Assembly (NCBI RefSeq): GCF_029664245.1
Contig: NZ_JANAIE010000001.1
Location: 1-64,000 of the forward strand
Length of the DNA stretch: 64,000 nucleotides
Direction: 5' to 3'
DNA from: Profundicola chukchiensis
GTDB taxonomy: Bacteria; Bacteroidota; Bacteroidia; Flavobacteriales; Weeksellaceae
Part shown: piece after piece, positions 25,343 to 34,381 of the stretch
Position numbering within the stretch: position 1 is the first letter of the stretch
Layout of the letters: every line of letters begins with the position of its first letter
Program-made: the position numbers and the translations under genes
The notes under the pieces: model-generated
What the model was told of the DNA's origin: nothing
The model's input: the letters and a program-made list of their open reading frames with translations, nothing else
The model's database searches: none

Positions 25343-27655
25343 TTAATTCTTGCTGAGAACTCTAAGTTTTGCAAACTTTAATAATAATTTCTTCTCGCCA
25401 CTATTATCAAACAATATCTTAGCTTTCACATTATCGGGCTCACCCTCTAAAGAAAGAACTTTTCCTTTACCAAATCTATCATGAACCACTGTGTAACCTT
25501 CTTCTATGGTTTGATGATCTGCATCACCAGGATTTACTTGAGCTTGTTTAAGCGGTCTTAAAGTTTGAGTAGTATTCGTCAACTTCTTCTTAATCGGCTG
25601 AGATTTCTTTTTAAACCTAGGAACTGGTTTATCACCAAATAAATCTCCTGACAAGCCACTGTTATTAACCGGTAACATAGGCGTTGGGTTTTCCCAATCA
25701 AGGTATTTATCATCCATTTCCTCTAAGAATCTACTTGGCTCAGCATCTATAATCTTACCCCATCTCTGTCGAGAAACTGAATAAGAAAGAATAGCTTGTT
25801 TTTCAGCCCTTGTTAAAGCCACATAAAACAACCTGCGCTCCTCTTCTAACTCTAAACGCGTATTCAAGTTCATCATAGAAGGGAATAAATTCTCTTCTAA
25901 TCCTGGAATGAAAACAATCGGAAACTCAAGACCTTTCGCCAAGTGTACTGTCATCAGCGCCACTTTATCAGCATCTTCGTCTTCGTTATCCATATCAGTA
26001 GCCAAAGCAACATCTTCTAAAAAGTTAGCCAAAGATGGATCTCCTTCATCTAATTGTTGCTGCTCTTCAACAAATCCTTGTAAACTGTTCAACAACTCTT
26101 GAATATTCTCTAATCTAGAGATTCCTTCTGGAGTATCATCATCTCTTAACTCCTTCAACAAGCCTGTTTGCTTAGCTACTTCAAGTGCTACCTCAAAAAC
26201 ATCATGAGTTTTTAATTTAACCTGAAAGCTTTGTAGCATCGTAATGAAGTTATGAAGCTTATTCAAAGTCCCACCATTCAATCCTGTTCTAGGACCATGT
26301 AGAGGTAAGTTTTCTAAAACTTCGTATAAAGTCATTTTTTGCTCATCCGCAAATACAGTCAACTTTTGAATCGTCGTTAAACCAATTCCACGTTTTGGAT
26401 AATTAATTACTCTTAATAAAGCTTCCTCGTCATTGGTATTGATTAGCAACCTTAAATAAGAAATTAAATCCTTAACCTCTTTTCTTTGGTAGAACGAAAT
26501 CCCACCAAAAATACGATAAGGAATATTCTTTTTCCTTAAAGCCTCCTCTATCGCTCTAGATTGAGCATTGGTTCTATATAAAACAGCAAAATCATTATTA
26601 TTTAATTGATCTCGCATTTTGATTTCAAAAATTCTAGAAGCAATAAATCTCGCTTCATCGATATCCGTCAAGGCACGATATACTGGAATAGTCTTTCCCT
26701 CATCATTACTTGTCCAAACATCTTTTTTCAGCTGATCTTTATTTTTAGCAATTATGTCGTTGGCCGCATTTACAATATTTTGTGTCGAACGGTAATTCTG
26801 CTCTAAAGCAAAACTCTTAGCATCTGGATAATCCTTTTGAAAACCTAAAATATTACGAATATTAGCACCACGGAAAGCATAGATACTTTGTGCATCATCA
26901 CCCACCACACATAAATTCTCGAATCTTGAAGCCAAAGCCTTTACGATTAAATACTGAGAATGGTTGGTATCTTGGTACTCATCCACCATAATATACCTAA
27001 ATCGATCTTGGTATTTCGCTAACACTTCTGGGAAACGTGTAAGCACCTCATTGGTTCTTAGCAATAAATCGTCGAAGTCCATAGCACCAGATTTATAACA
27101 ACGCTCTACATAGGCTCTATAAACCTCACCTGTCTTAGGTTTCATAGCTGCCTCGTCGGCTTCTATAAGCTCTGGATTATTCAAGTAAGCTCTTACAGTA
27201 ATCAAATTATTCTTGAACTGAGAAATTCGATTAAGCATCTGTTTAGGCTTATAAATATCTTTGTCCAACTGCAAATCTGTAATCACTTTACGCATTACCG
27301 ACAAAGCATCTTGCTGATCGTAGATAGTAAAGTTAGATGGATAACCTAATAAAGGCGCCTCAACCCTTAGGATTCTAGCAAAAATGGAGTGAAAAGTTCC
27401 CATCCATAAGTTTTTTGCTTCTGAATGCCCTACAACTTTGGCAATACGCTCCTTCATTTCACGTGCCGCCTTGTTGGTAAAGGTTAGTGCAAGTATATTA
27501 AATGAATCCACTCCATTATTCATTAAATGAGCGATTCGATAGGTTAAAACACGCGTTTTACCAGATCCAGCACCGGCAATTACCATCACAGGACCTTCTA
27601 ACGCCTCGACAGCCTGACGTTGAACATCGTTTAATTCTGATAAGTATGTTGACAT
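25343..27655 (-). CDS. uvrD: UvrD/PcrA-type ATP-dependent 3'-5' DNA helicase
   Basis: This superfamily 1A helicase acts in repair and in clearing replication obstacles. It shows the Q motif LNDVQRQAVEA, Walker A AGAGSGKTRVLTYR, motif II VDEYQDTNHSQY, motif III VGDDAQSIYAFRGA, motif IV EQNYRST, motifs V/VI (LMTVHLAKGLEFPIVF, YVALTRAEK) and a C-terminal Tudor-like segment VVHDRFGKGKVLSLEG that binds RNA polymerase in PcrA/UvrD. I place the start at 27655 (MSTYLSELNDVQ, 770 aa). The frame opens at 27697, but a TATCTTTA -7-like box lies between. UvrD and PcrA cannot be told apart here. Confidence 0.93.
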   Translation of the reverse strand: MSTYLSELNDVQRQAVEALEGPVMVIAGAGSGKTRVLTYRIAHLMNNGVDSFNILALTFTNKAAREMKERIAKVVGHSEAKNLWMGTFHSIFARILRVEAPLLGYPSNFTIYDQQDALSVMRKVITDLQLDKDIYKPKQMLNRISQFKNNLITVRAYLNNPELIEADEAAMKPKTGEVYRAYVERCYKSGAMDFDDLLLRTNEVLTRFPEVLAKYQDRFRYIMVDEYQDTNHSQYLIVKALASRFENLCVVGDDAQSIYAFRGANIRNILGFQKDYPDAKSFALEQNYRSTQNIVNAANDIIAKNKDQLKKDVWTSNDEGKTIPVYRALTDIDEARFIASRIFEIKMRDQLNNNDFAVLYRTNAQSRAIEEALRKKNIPYRIFGGISFYQRKEVKDLISYLRLLINTNDEEALLRVINYPKRGIGLTTIQKLTVFADEQKMTLYEVLENLPLHGPRTGLNGGTLNKLHNFITMLQSFQVKLKTHDVFEVALEVAKQTGLLKELRDDDTPEGISRLENIQELLNSLQGFVEEQQQLDEGDPSLANFLEDVALATDMDNEDEDADKVALMTVHLAKGLEFPIVFIPGLEENLFPSMMNLNTRLELEEERRLFYVALTRAEKQAILSYSVSRQRWGKIIDAEPSRFLEEMDDKYLDWENPTPMLPVNNSGLSGDLFGDKPVPRFKKKSQPIKKKLTNTTQTLRPLKQAQVNPGDADHQTIEEGYTVVHDRFGKGKVLSLEGEPDNVKAKILFDNSGEKKLLLKFAKLRVLSKN

Positions 27656-27891
27656 GGCGATAAAGATACAAAGGATTCTTTTTACAAAAGAATTCATTTA
27701 AAATACTATGCTATAAAAACAATCTAAATGTTATTCTTGCATTATTCTTTTAGTTTTACTATTGTCATTTTATCAAAATAAGCAATAAAACTTTTTAGTT
27801 TAACAAAATTTTAATTTACTATTCATTGATTTGAATTTTAGACAATTAACTTATTTAATCTTTTAAACTTTAAGATTAATATTAAATTTTA

Positions 27892-28015
27892 TTTGTATAT
27901 CTAATTATATCTTGACATATTTGTAGGGATTAAAAAATAATTTTTTTTTCATAGGTTTAGGTTGATTAGTTAGGGTTTACCTCTCCACTGCGGTGGAGAG
28001 GTTTTCTTTTTTTAG
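27892..28015 (+). ncRNA. Candidate short RNA with promoter and strong terminator, upstream of the FKBP gene
   Basis: The 407-bp gap between the helicase and FKBP genes holds TTTG (27892-27895), a 20-bp spacer and CATATTTG (27916-27923, one mismatch to TAnnTTTG), giving a start near 27930. A 10-bp stem ACCTCTCCAC / GTGGAGAGGT (27979-28002) with a TTTTCTTTTTTT tail ends it by about 28015. The ~85-nt product has no open frame. It may be a small RNA or a leader attenuator for the FKBP gene 48 bp on. Confidence 0.5.
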
Positions 28016-28035
28016 GAAGTCAAGCCAAAAGTTCG

Positions 28036-28043
28036 TAAAATTG
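28036..28043 (+). promoter_or_regulatory. Possible -7 box (TAAAATTG) of the FKBP gene
   Basis: One mismatch to TAnnTTTG, 19 bp before the ATG and after the terminator hairpin. It would give the FKBP gene its own start site. Confidence 0.3.
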
Positions 28044-28062
28044 TATAAAAATTTATAGTTAA

Positions 28063-28995
28063 ATGAAGAAAATAATCTTAACAGCCGCTTTAGGTATCAT
28101 CGTTTTTTCTTGTAAGAAAGAAGGAGATGCTGTCGTTTCTGGTGTTGATGCTAAAGGCGAAAAAGTAGAGCTATCTGAACTAGATATGAAAGCATCTTAC
28201 GCCTATGGAGTTTCTCTAGGTCAAAACACTGAGCGCTACAACCAAAACCCTCAACTTCAAGATTCTCTAGACATTGATCAAGTTAAAAAAGGAATTCAAG
28301 ATTTCCTTAAAGACTCCAAAACATTAGACTCATACGGCTATGGTCTTAATATTGGTAAACAAATTAAAGGAGCTTTAGAAAACAATGTAATCCAAGGTCA
28401 CTTAGACACAGATGAGATCTTAGTTGGAATGATGGATTATTTAAAGAAAAATAACCTAAAAGTTTCTGTAGACTCAGTTGCTATGGTAATGGACGAGTTC
28501 TATCAAACTCAATTAGCTAATTCGGCTGCAGCCAACAAACAAAAAGGATTAGACTTTTTAGCAGCAAAGAAAAAAGAAGAAGGTGTTAAAACTACAGAAA
28601 GTGGACTTGCTTATAAAGTAATTAATGAAGGTAGCGGACCAAAAGTTAAAGAAGGTGATAAAATTAAAGTTAAGTATAAAGGAACTTTAATCGATGGAGA
28701 CGTTTTCGACAGCACAGACTTAAACAACAATGGCGAGCCTGTAGAATTCACCTTACAATCAGGTGGTTTAATCCCAGGATGGGTAGAAGGAATGCAACTT
28801 ATGTCTAAAGGAGCTAAGTATGAATTCTACATCCCTTCAGACTTAGGATACGGCGACATGGGAAGTGGTAAAATCGGACCAGGTGATGCTTTAGTATTTG
28901 ATATCGAGTTAATTGATATTTCAGAAGGAGTTGGTGCTAATAGAGCTCCAGGTCAACCAGGCGTTAACATCGAAGCTGTTAAACCAGGTAACTAA
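28063..28995 (+). CDS. FKBP-type peptidyl-prolyl isomerase lipoprotein (FkpA/Mip-like)
   Basis: This 310-aa isomerase helps envelope proteins fold. The lipoprotein signal ends in FSC (Cys about 17). An FKBP_N dimerisation region with two YAYG/YGYG LN(I)GKQ-like helical repeats (about 45-155) is followed by a C-terminal FKBP domain (about 190-288): KVKEGDKIKVKYKGTLIDGDVFDST, GGLIPGWVEGMQLM, and YEFYIPSDLGYGDMG, with the conserved Asp, Trp and Tyr of the active site. A ~20-residue Pro-rich tail follows. It has its own terminator. Confidence 0.93.
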   Translation: MKKIILTAALGIIVFSCKKEGDAVVSGVDAKGEKVELSELDMKASYAYGVSLGQNTERYNQNPQLQDSLDIDQVKKGIQDFLKDSKTLDSYGYGLNIGKQIKGALENNVIQGHLDTDEILVGMMDYLKKNNLKVSVDSVAMVMDEFYQTQLANSAAANKQKGLDFLAAKKKEEGVKTTESGLAYKVINEGSGPKVKEGDKIKVKYKGTLIDGDVFDSTDLNNNGEPVEFTLQSGGLIPGWVEGMQLMSKGAKYEFYIPSDLGYGDMGSGKIGPGDALVFDIELIDISEGVGANRAPGQPGVNIEAVKPGN

Positions 28996-29027
28996 AAATA
29001 TTCGTCAAATAATTATTTGACTTAATT

Positions 29028-29067
29028 ATGTCCCAAGATTCAATGCTGAATTTTGGGACATTTTTAT
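29028..29067 (+). terminator. Terminator of the FKBP gene
   Basis: ATGTCCCAA ... TTGGGACAT stem with TTTTT tail. Confidence 0.85.
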
Positions 29068-29104
29068 TTTAATCCTATTAGAACTCCACGCAAAACTTAA
29101 ACAC

Positions 29105-29139
29105 AAAAAAAGAGGAAGACCATTGGCCTTCCTCTTTTT
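29105..29139 (-). terminator. Terminator of rpoD
   Basis: AAAAAGAGGAAG / CTTCCTCTTTTT stem 20 bp past the rpoD stop. The A run gives a U tail on the minus strand. Confidence 0.85.
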
Positions 29140-29158
29140 ATATAATTTATAAACTAAA

Positions 29159-30025
29159 TTATCTAGCTAAATAAGTCTTTAAGATTTTACTTCTAGATGT
29201 ATGTTTCAATCTGCGAATTGCTTTCTCTTTAATCTGTCTTACTCTCTCTCTAGTTAAGTCAAATGTTTCACCAATTTCCTCTAAAGTCATTGGGTGATTT
29301 CCATTTAAACCAAAGTATAAACGAATCAAATCAGCTTCTCTAGGCGTCAATGTTTGTAAAGATCTTTCAATCTCAACGCGCAATGATTCAATCATCAATT
29401 CCTTATCTGGATTTGGCGACTCACCCGAACGCAATACATCGTATAAGTTAGAATCCTCTCCTTCAACCAACGGAGCATCCATAGATACGTGACGACCACT
29501 ATTCTTCATAGATTCTTTCACGTCTTCCTCCGTCATATCCAACTGATCCGAAATCTCCTCGGCAGAAGGCGCACGCTCATGCTCTTGCTCTAAAGATGCG
29601 TAAGCTTTATTAATTTTATTAATCGAACCAATCTTGTTCAATGGCAAACGTACAATTCTCGATTGTTCCGCTAATGCTTGCAAAATCGACTGTCTAATCC
29701 ACCAAACTGCATAAGAAATAAACTTAAATCCTCTAGTTTCATCAAATCTTTGAGCAGCTTTAATCAATCCCAAGTTACCCTCGTTAATCAAATCCGGCAA
29801 ACTCAAACCTTGGTTTTGGTATTGCTTAGCAACCGATACAACAAATCGCAAGTTAGCTTTGGTCAGCTTCTCTAGCGCAACCTTGTCCCCAGCCTTAATA
29901 CGCTGTGCTAATTCAACTTCCTCCTCTGCTGTAATTAGGTCAACCTTTCCAATCTCCTGTAGATATTTATCTAAGGAAGCCGTTTCACGATTAGTTACCT
30001 GCTTTGTAATTTTTAACTGACGCAT
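29159..30025 (-). CDS. rpoD: Primary RNA polymerase sigma factor (sigma-70 / SigA)
   Basis: This is the housekeeping sigma factor of Bacteroidota, 288 aa and lacking region 1.1. Region 1.2 is [16 protein letters not shown]. Region 2 has [33 protein letters not shown] and the -7 reading helix [22 protein letters not shown]. Region 3 follows (about 110-180), and region 4 has [28 protein letters not shown] for the -33 box. It recognises the TTTG/TAnnTTTG promoters noted throughout this window. A ~150-nt leader precedes it. Confidence 0.96.
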   Translation of the reverse strand: MRQLKITKQVTNRETASLDKYLQEIGKVDLITAEEEVELAQRIKAGDKVALEKLTKANLRFVVSVAKQYQNQGLSLPDLINEGNLGLIKAAQRFDETRGFKFISYAVWWIRQSILQALAEQSRIVRLPLNKIGSINKINKAYASLEQEHERAPSAEEISDQLDMTEEDVKESMKNSGRHVSMDAPLVEGEDSNLYDVLRSGESPNPDKELMIESLRVEIERSLQTLTPREADLIRLYFGLNGNHPMTLEEIGETFDLTRERVRQIKEKAIRRLKHTSRSKILKTYLAR

Positions 30026-30182
30026 ATTATATGTTCTCTATTTTCAGGGTTAATATTTACGAAAAGGCACACGACTATCTGCTGCAGATATTGCAGAAAA
30101 AATTCTAATAAAAATAGGATTATATACTTGGTAGCGTATTCATTCTCGTATCTATATATACGGATGTACTCTAGGAATGTTA

Positions 30183-30213
30183 CAAAACTAAATTGTTAAA
30201 CTTTTGTTAACAA
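30183..30213 (-). promoter_or_regulatory. Promoter of rpoD
   Basis: Minus-strand TTG (30213-30211), a 20-bp spacer and TAGTTTTG (30190-30183). The leader to the ATG is about 150 nt and contains two small hairpins (CTGCA/TGCAG near 30080-30094 and CGTAT/ATACG near 30150). Confidence 0.6.
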
Positions 30214-30334
30214 GATTCCTTTTCACGTTAATTGCCCTCCCGACATCAAAAATAAAGCGTAAATTAACACTCTTTTTCACCAAAAGATCAGCCAACTTTA
30301 GGCTAAAATCCTATACAACAACACTTTAATTTCT

Positions 30335-30496
30335 TGGGCGGCTTTTCACGCTATTCGTTGCAATCTTTTCTACAATAGCCAACAAAAAATCTCGTAGAAG
30401 GAGTTTGTTTCATAACGACACTCTTCTACTTCGTTTTTTGTAAATGTCTTTTGTAAAAAAGGATTTCCACTGCTATCGTGGCCGCACTACGACTAC
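30335..30496 (+). repeat. Structured intergenic element, copy B
   Basis: This lies in the 474-bp gap between rpoD and gldG. It has TTGGGCGGC at the left, CACGCTATTCGTTGCAATC, then an interrupted hairpin (ACAAAAAA 30382-30389 with TTTTTTGT 30434-30441; GTAGAAG 30394-30400 with CTTCTAC 30423-30429), then GGATTTCCACTGCTATCGTGG. The order matches copy A (minus strand, 412-155) and the recalled flavobacterial motif. It ends at the gldG stop codon. Confidence 0.5.
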
Positions 30497-30499
30497 GAT

Positions 30500-32173
30500 T
30501 TAACTATAAAGTCTCTTGCGAATAAACATTCCTACCAAGCCAATTAACCAAATAAAGATGAGAGGAAAAACAATGTTATACCATCTCCAGGTTTTTTGAT
30601 CGGCTGCTACGGTATTCTTATCTAAAATATGAAGCTTTCGTTGTTTCTCATTCAGCTGAATCATCATATCATCCCCCGTTAAATAATCAAGAGAATTAAT
30701 CAAGAAAGCAGCATTATCATATATCACTGTAGCTTGATCAGAAACATCTGGTCGCATACTATACTTATCAGCTCCTAGTGCTAAAGGCTCACCTCTAAAG
30801 ATATGATTCTTAGCAAAATCACCATCTGAGATAACAATCATTTCATTCAAATCTGATTTTGACTTGAAATTAGCAACTTCTTGAGATTCAATTCTACCCT
30901 TATAAGCCGAATCAAAATAACCTTCTAATAAAACCGCCATCGGATAAACTCCTGGCTGCTCCGGATAGTTCTCTGGTTTTACCTGCTCAATTTCCCCGAA
31001 ATCAATATAAGTCATCGGTTTCTGCAATTGAACGTGTCTAGATGTTGTTAACAACACCTCAGCGTTCACAGAGTCTCTTGGTAATATCTCAATTGGATTC
31101 GCAAACTCAAAACGAATAGGATTAGCTATTTTTCTATTAATCGTGTGATTCTGTTTAGAAATGCTCAACGGGAAATACGGCCACGGAAATTGCTCATAAG
31201 CTGTATTGTTCCCTGCTTGACCAATTGCTAAAGTAATATAACTAGATTGTAAATCTTTAACAACAGAAGGCATTAAACGAACACCATAAGCAAACATCAA
31301 ATCCGTAAGATTTGTATTTCTTGGGAAGGCAACAATTTTCTCCGACCTAAATAAACTATCCATTTCGGCGTCCACGTCCTCTATCATCCACAAAGTCTTC
31401 CCTCCATTCATAATATATTGATCCATGACCAATTTATCTTTATCACTGAAGGGTTTTATTGGCTTTGCGATAATCAGTGCATCAAACTTACTTAAACTAT
31501 CTAAATCAGATAATTGCAAACTACCTGTTCCATTTTGTAATGGACTCGTAAAAGGTGTTACATCATAATCCTTAGCTGCTACTCTAAACAAACCATCTAA
31601 GTAGTTTGGCAACAACTCATCATGATGAACAATTAAACCAATTTGTTTACGCTCCTTAAAACTCAAGCGATAAATTTCCTTTACAAAATTGCCTTCTAGG
31701 ATATCAACAGATGCCAAGGCTCTCTCCTCAATAGGAATCTTCTTATTTGACAATAAAGGAACACTTGCTGTCTTGCCTTTGGTATCTACCGTAGCAAAAG
31801 GAAAAACGCGTAGAATCTTATCTTGTGTCGGTACCGACATGTCCATTACTCCTCTCGAACGCAGGGAATCAATATTTAAATTCGCGCTTATCGGGTTTAT
31901 AAATTCATATTGAACTTGTGGATTCCTACGACTAATTTCATTTAATAAAAATCGGATTTCATTCTGTAGAACTCTAAAATTACCAGTTAAATCCCCTTCT
32001 AAATAAACATTAACCTTAACTGGATCTTCAATATTTTCTAATAAGCTAAGCGTTCCTTCAGAAAAAGAATAACGCTTATCTTCGGTTACATCCCATCTTT
32101 CATAAACAAAAAGAGACAACAACCAAACGCTGAGCAATACTAAAACTCCTATAATCGCACGATACTTTTTCAT
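30500..32173 (-). CDS. gldG: Gliding motility ABC transporter auxiliary protein GldG
   Basis: GldG (557 aa) is the periplasmic-facing partner of the GldAFG ABC transporter, needed for gliding in some flavobacteria. It has an N-terminal membrane anchor (IIGVLVLLSVWLLSLFVYERWD), a large extracytoplasmic domain of the ABC-type_uncharacterised/DUF4350-like kind (VKVNVYLEGDLTGNFRVLQNEIRFLLNEISRRNP; LIIAKPIKPFSDKDKLVMDQYIMNGGKTLWMIEDV) and a C-terminal helix (WRWYNIVFPLIFIWLIGLVGMFIRKRLY). It overlaps gldF by 4 bp. gldA is not in the window. Confidence 0.92.
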   Translation of the reverse strand: MKKYRAIIGVLVLLSVWLLSLFVYERWDVTEDKRYSFSEGTLSLLENIEDPVKVNVYLEGDLTGNFRVLQNEIRFLLNEISRRNPQVQYEFINPISANLNIDSLRSRGVMDMSVPTQDKILRVFPFATVDTKGKTASVPLLSNKKIPIEERALASVDILEGNFVKEIYRLSFKERKQIGLIVHHDELLPNYLDGLFRVAAKDYDVTPFTSPLQNGTGSLQLSDLDSLSKFDALIIAKPIKPFSDKDKLVMDQYIMNGGKTLWMIEDVDAEMDSLFRSEKIVAFPRNTNLTDLMFAYGVRLMPSVVKDLQSSYITLAIGQAGNNTAYEQFPWPYFPLSISKQNHTINRKIANPIRFEFANPIEILPRDSVNAEVLLTTSRHVQLQKPMTYIDFGEIEQVKPENYPEQPGVYPMAVLLEGYFDSAYKGRIESQEVANFKSKSDLNEMIVISDGDFAKNHIFRGEPLALGADKYSMRPDVSDQATVIYDNAAFLINSLDYLTGDDMMIQLNEKQRKLHILDKNTVAADQKTWRWYNIVFPLIFIWLIGLVGMFIRKRLYS

Positions 32174-32901
32174 TGTCTTTGGAGTTGTTGTAATGTGAAA
32201 TAGGTGAAATATAAAAACAGCCCAGAAAACCCTAAGAAATAGATTACATCTCGACTATCTATGATTCCCTTTAAAAAGGAATTGTAATGAAATTCTGCAC
32301 CAATTTGCTGCATGTAATAATCTGCATTTCCTAATAAATTATAAGACGCCAATCCTTGGAATCCATAAAATAAAACAAAACAGATAAAAACACTTGCAAC
32401 ATAAGCCACTACCTGATTTTCAGTAATAGAAGACATCGCAAAGCCTATCGCCGAAAACAAAGTCCCTAATAAAAATAGACCTAAATATCCCGAAACAATG
32501 GCACCTATATCTGCCTGTCCATCAATACTAAAATGTTGTAAGCTGCTAATATAAATCAAGGTTGGAATTAGCATAAATAAGATTAAAACCAAAACCGAGA
32601 AAAACTTACCAAAAATGATATGGTGTATTTTAATAGGCTGAGTCATCAACCAATCTAGCGTTCCCATTTGCTTTTCTTCCGACAATTGACGCATCGTTAA
32701 GGCTGGAACTAAAAATAACATAGCCCAAGGCGCAATAAAGAAAAACGTACTTAGCGAAGCATTTCCAAGATTGAAAATATTATATTGATTGTCAAAAAAC
32801 CAAAGAAACAACGAGCAAATCAGCACAAAAATACTGGCTACGATATATGCCCCTGGCGAACAAAAAAAACTTCTTATTTCTTTTTTAAAGATTGTAAACA
32901 T
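32170..32901 (-). CDS. gldF: Gliding motility ABC transporter permease GldF
   Basis: This 243-aa ABC-2-type permease has six hydrophobic segments. The N-terminus MFTIFKKEIRSFFCSPGAYIVASIFVLI is characteristic of GldF, as are MRQLSEEKQMGTLDWLMTQPIKIHHIIFGKF and the following helices. It is translationally coupled to gldG (4-bp overlap). Together with a GldA ATPase encoded elsewhere it should form the transporter. Length is typical. Confidence 0.93.
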   Translation of the reverse strand: MFTIFKKEIRSFFCSPGAYIVASIFVLICSLFLWFFDNQYNIFNLGNASLSTFFFIAPWAMLFLVPALTMRQLSEEKQMGTLDWLMTQPIKIHHIIFGKFFSVLVLILFMLIPTLIYISSLQHFSIDGQADIGAIVSGYLGLFLLGTLFSAIGFAMSSITENQVVAYVASVFICFVLFYGFQGLASYNLLGNADYYMQQIGAEFHYNSFLKGIIDSRDVIYFLGFSGLFLYFTYFTLQQLQRQ

Positions 32902-32952
32902 GCAGAATTCCTAACCACAAAATTAAACATTTATTGTTGGATAAAACCATTT

Positions 32953-33498
32953 TTAGGCTTTCTTACCTCGATTAACTATTTTCACAACAAGCATAATAAA
33001 AATACCCATCGCTACAAATGAAATCAACGCCCAAAACCAATTGGCTATAAACATGGTTTTCAGCACTACAGCAAAAACAACCACGAATAAAATCAAAGTC
33101 GCCACCTCATTCATCATTCTTAACTGAGTAGATGACATCCCTGTTTTCGCTTGATGTAATTGCTTTAAAGTCCTCCAACTCCAAAAATGATAGACGAATA
33201 AAATGAGAATAAAACTTAGTTTGACGTGCATCCAACCTTGTTCTAGATAAGCCCAATTCCCAAGATAGAGCATATAAGTTCCCGAGAGAATCATAATGAT
33301 AAATGCAGGAACCGTAATAATATTCCACAGTCGTTCTTCCATGAATGAAAATTGCTCATGAAGAATATCTTTCTTAGGCCCATCTTGATCTAGAAGTGCT
33401 TCGGTGTGATAAATAAACAACCTAACGATATAGAACAAGCCTGCGAAATAACTCACCACAAAAATGATGTGAATAGCTCTTATAATTGAATATTCCAT
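32953..33498 (-). CDS. hemJ: Protoporphyrinogen IX oxidase HemJ-like protein
   Basis: This 181-aa membrane protein of the HemJ/UPF0093 family oxidises protoporphyrinogen IX to protoporphyrin IX in haem synthesis. The signatures IRAIHIIFVVSYFAGLFYIVRLFIYH (His near residue 10) and WMHVKLSFILILFVYHFWSW fit the conserved haem-ligating His and Lys. Five helices are predicted by eye. It starts exactly at the stop codon of the SAM-hydrolase gene (0-bp gap), so co-transcription is likely. Confidence 0.87.
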   Translation of the reverse strand: MEYSIIRAIHIIFVVSYFAGLFYIVRLFIYHTEALLDQDGPKKDILHEQFSFMEERLWNIITVPAFIIMILSGTYMLYLGNWAYLEQGWMHVKLSFILILFVYHFWSWRTLKQLHQAKTGMSSTQLRMMNEVATLILFVVVFAVVLKTMFIANWFWALISFVAMGIFIMLVVKIVNRGKKA

Positions 33499-34323
33499 TT
33501 AACTAAATTCTACGCTAATTACATCTCCAACACTCAAACCAAGCAAACTGCTTGCTCCACCAAAACTATTAGGATTTCCTTTATAAACTGCTACCTCTAA
33601 ATAACCAGCAGAATTAAACAAAACCATCTTTTCTCCATGAGAGTCCACTTCATTATCAAAATCCTTAACCGCATCGGCATAGCGATCTAAGATTTTCTCA
33701 AAAGGCAAATGCCTCACTTGAATAACGAAATTTCTACCTCGTCTCTTTTCCTCAAATAATTTCTTCTGAATATTGGTTACGACATTTCCATAATTGTCGA
33801 TATGGATAACATTTCCCATGATATTATCATCACCATGAACCACTGGGCGAATGGTATTCAACTCTTTATAAGTTTCAGTATAATTTCCAATCACCTCAAG
33901 CTTACCTCCTCTTAATAAGTGACAAGCCACCGGAACAAATATATCTCGCGTTGGGAAATTACTAAACTCATGGAACCTACCTAAGGTAATCTCTACCATA
34001 TTCTCTGGTCTTTGCTCCGCAAGAATAAGTGATAAAATCCCATTATCTGCTGCAATAAAATAATGACCATCGATCTTAGCCGCAAGTAATTTGGTGACTT
34101 TATTAGGTAAAGAATCAACACCAATTATATGCACTGTCCCATCGGGAAAATCCTTATAGACATTACGAATTAAAAAAGCAGCCTCAGCTATATTAAAAGG
34201 TTCAACCTCGTGAGTTATGTCTACCAAACAGGCATTTTCAAACTCTTTTAGGATTGCACCTTTAATGCTGGCTACCATATAGCCTCTATTTCCGAAATCT
34301 GTTGTTAAAGTAATTACTGACAT
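33499..34323 (-). CDS. SAM hydrolase / SAM-dependent hydroxide adenosyltransferase (DUF62)
   Basis: This 274-aa protein splits S-adenosylmethionine to adenosine and methionine, judging by the family. Motifs are ITLTTDFGNRGYMVASIKGAIL, ISHE-like VDITHEVEPFNIAEAAFLIRNVYKDFPDGTVHIIGVD, FIAADNGILSLIL, and RDIFVPVACHLLRGG. I place the start at ATG 34323 (MSVITLTTDFG). A GTG at 34335 is in frame, but it coincides with the -7 box TATATTTG (34342-34335) and so would lie upstream of the transcript. Confidence 0.88.
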   Translation of the reverse strand: MSVITLTTDFGNRGYMVASIKGAILKEFENACLVDITHEVEPFNIAEAAFLIRNVYKDFPDGTVHIIGVDSLPNKVTKLLAAKIDGHYFIAADNGILSLILAEQRPENMVEITLGRFHEFSNFPTRDIFVPVACHLLRGGKLEVIGNYTETYKELNTIRPVVHGDDNIMGNVIHIDNYGNVVTNIQKKLFEEKRRGRNFVIQVRHLPFEKILDRYADAVKDFDNEVDSHGEKMVLFNSAGYLEVAVYKGNPNSFGGASSLLGLSVGDVISVEFS

Positions 34324-34334
34324 CTGTGAATGCA

Positions 34335-34342
34335 CAAATATA
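34335..34342 (-). promoter_or_regulatory. -7 box (TATATTTG) for the SAM-hydrolase-hemJ unit
   Basis: A perfect TAnnTTTG ends 11 bp before the chosen ATG. Initiation near 34328 leaves a leader of about 5 nt. Confidence 0.6.
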
Positions 34343-34381
34343 TTCCTTATTTTTGTCTTAAATAACTAAAATATAAATCAT

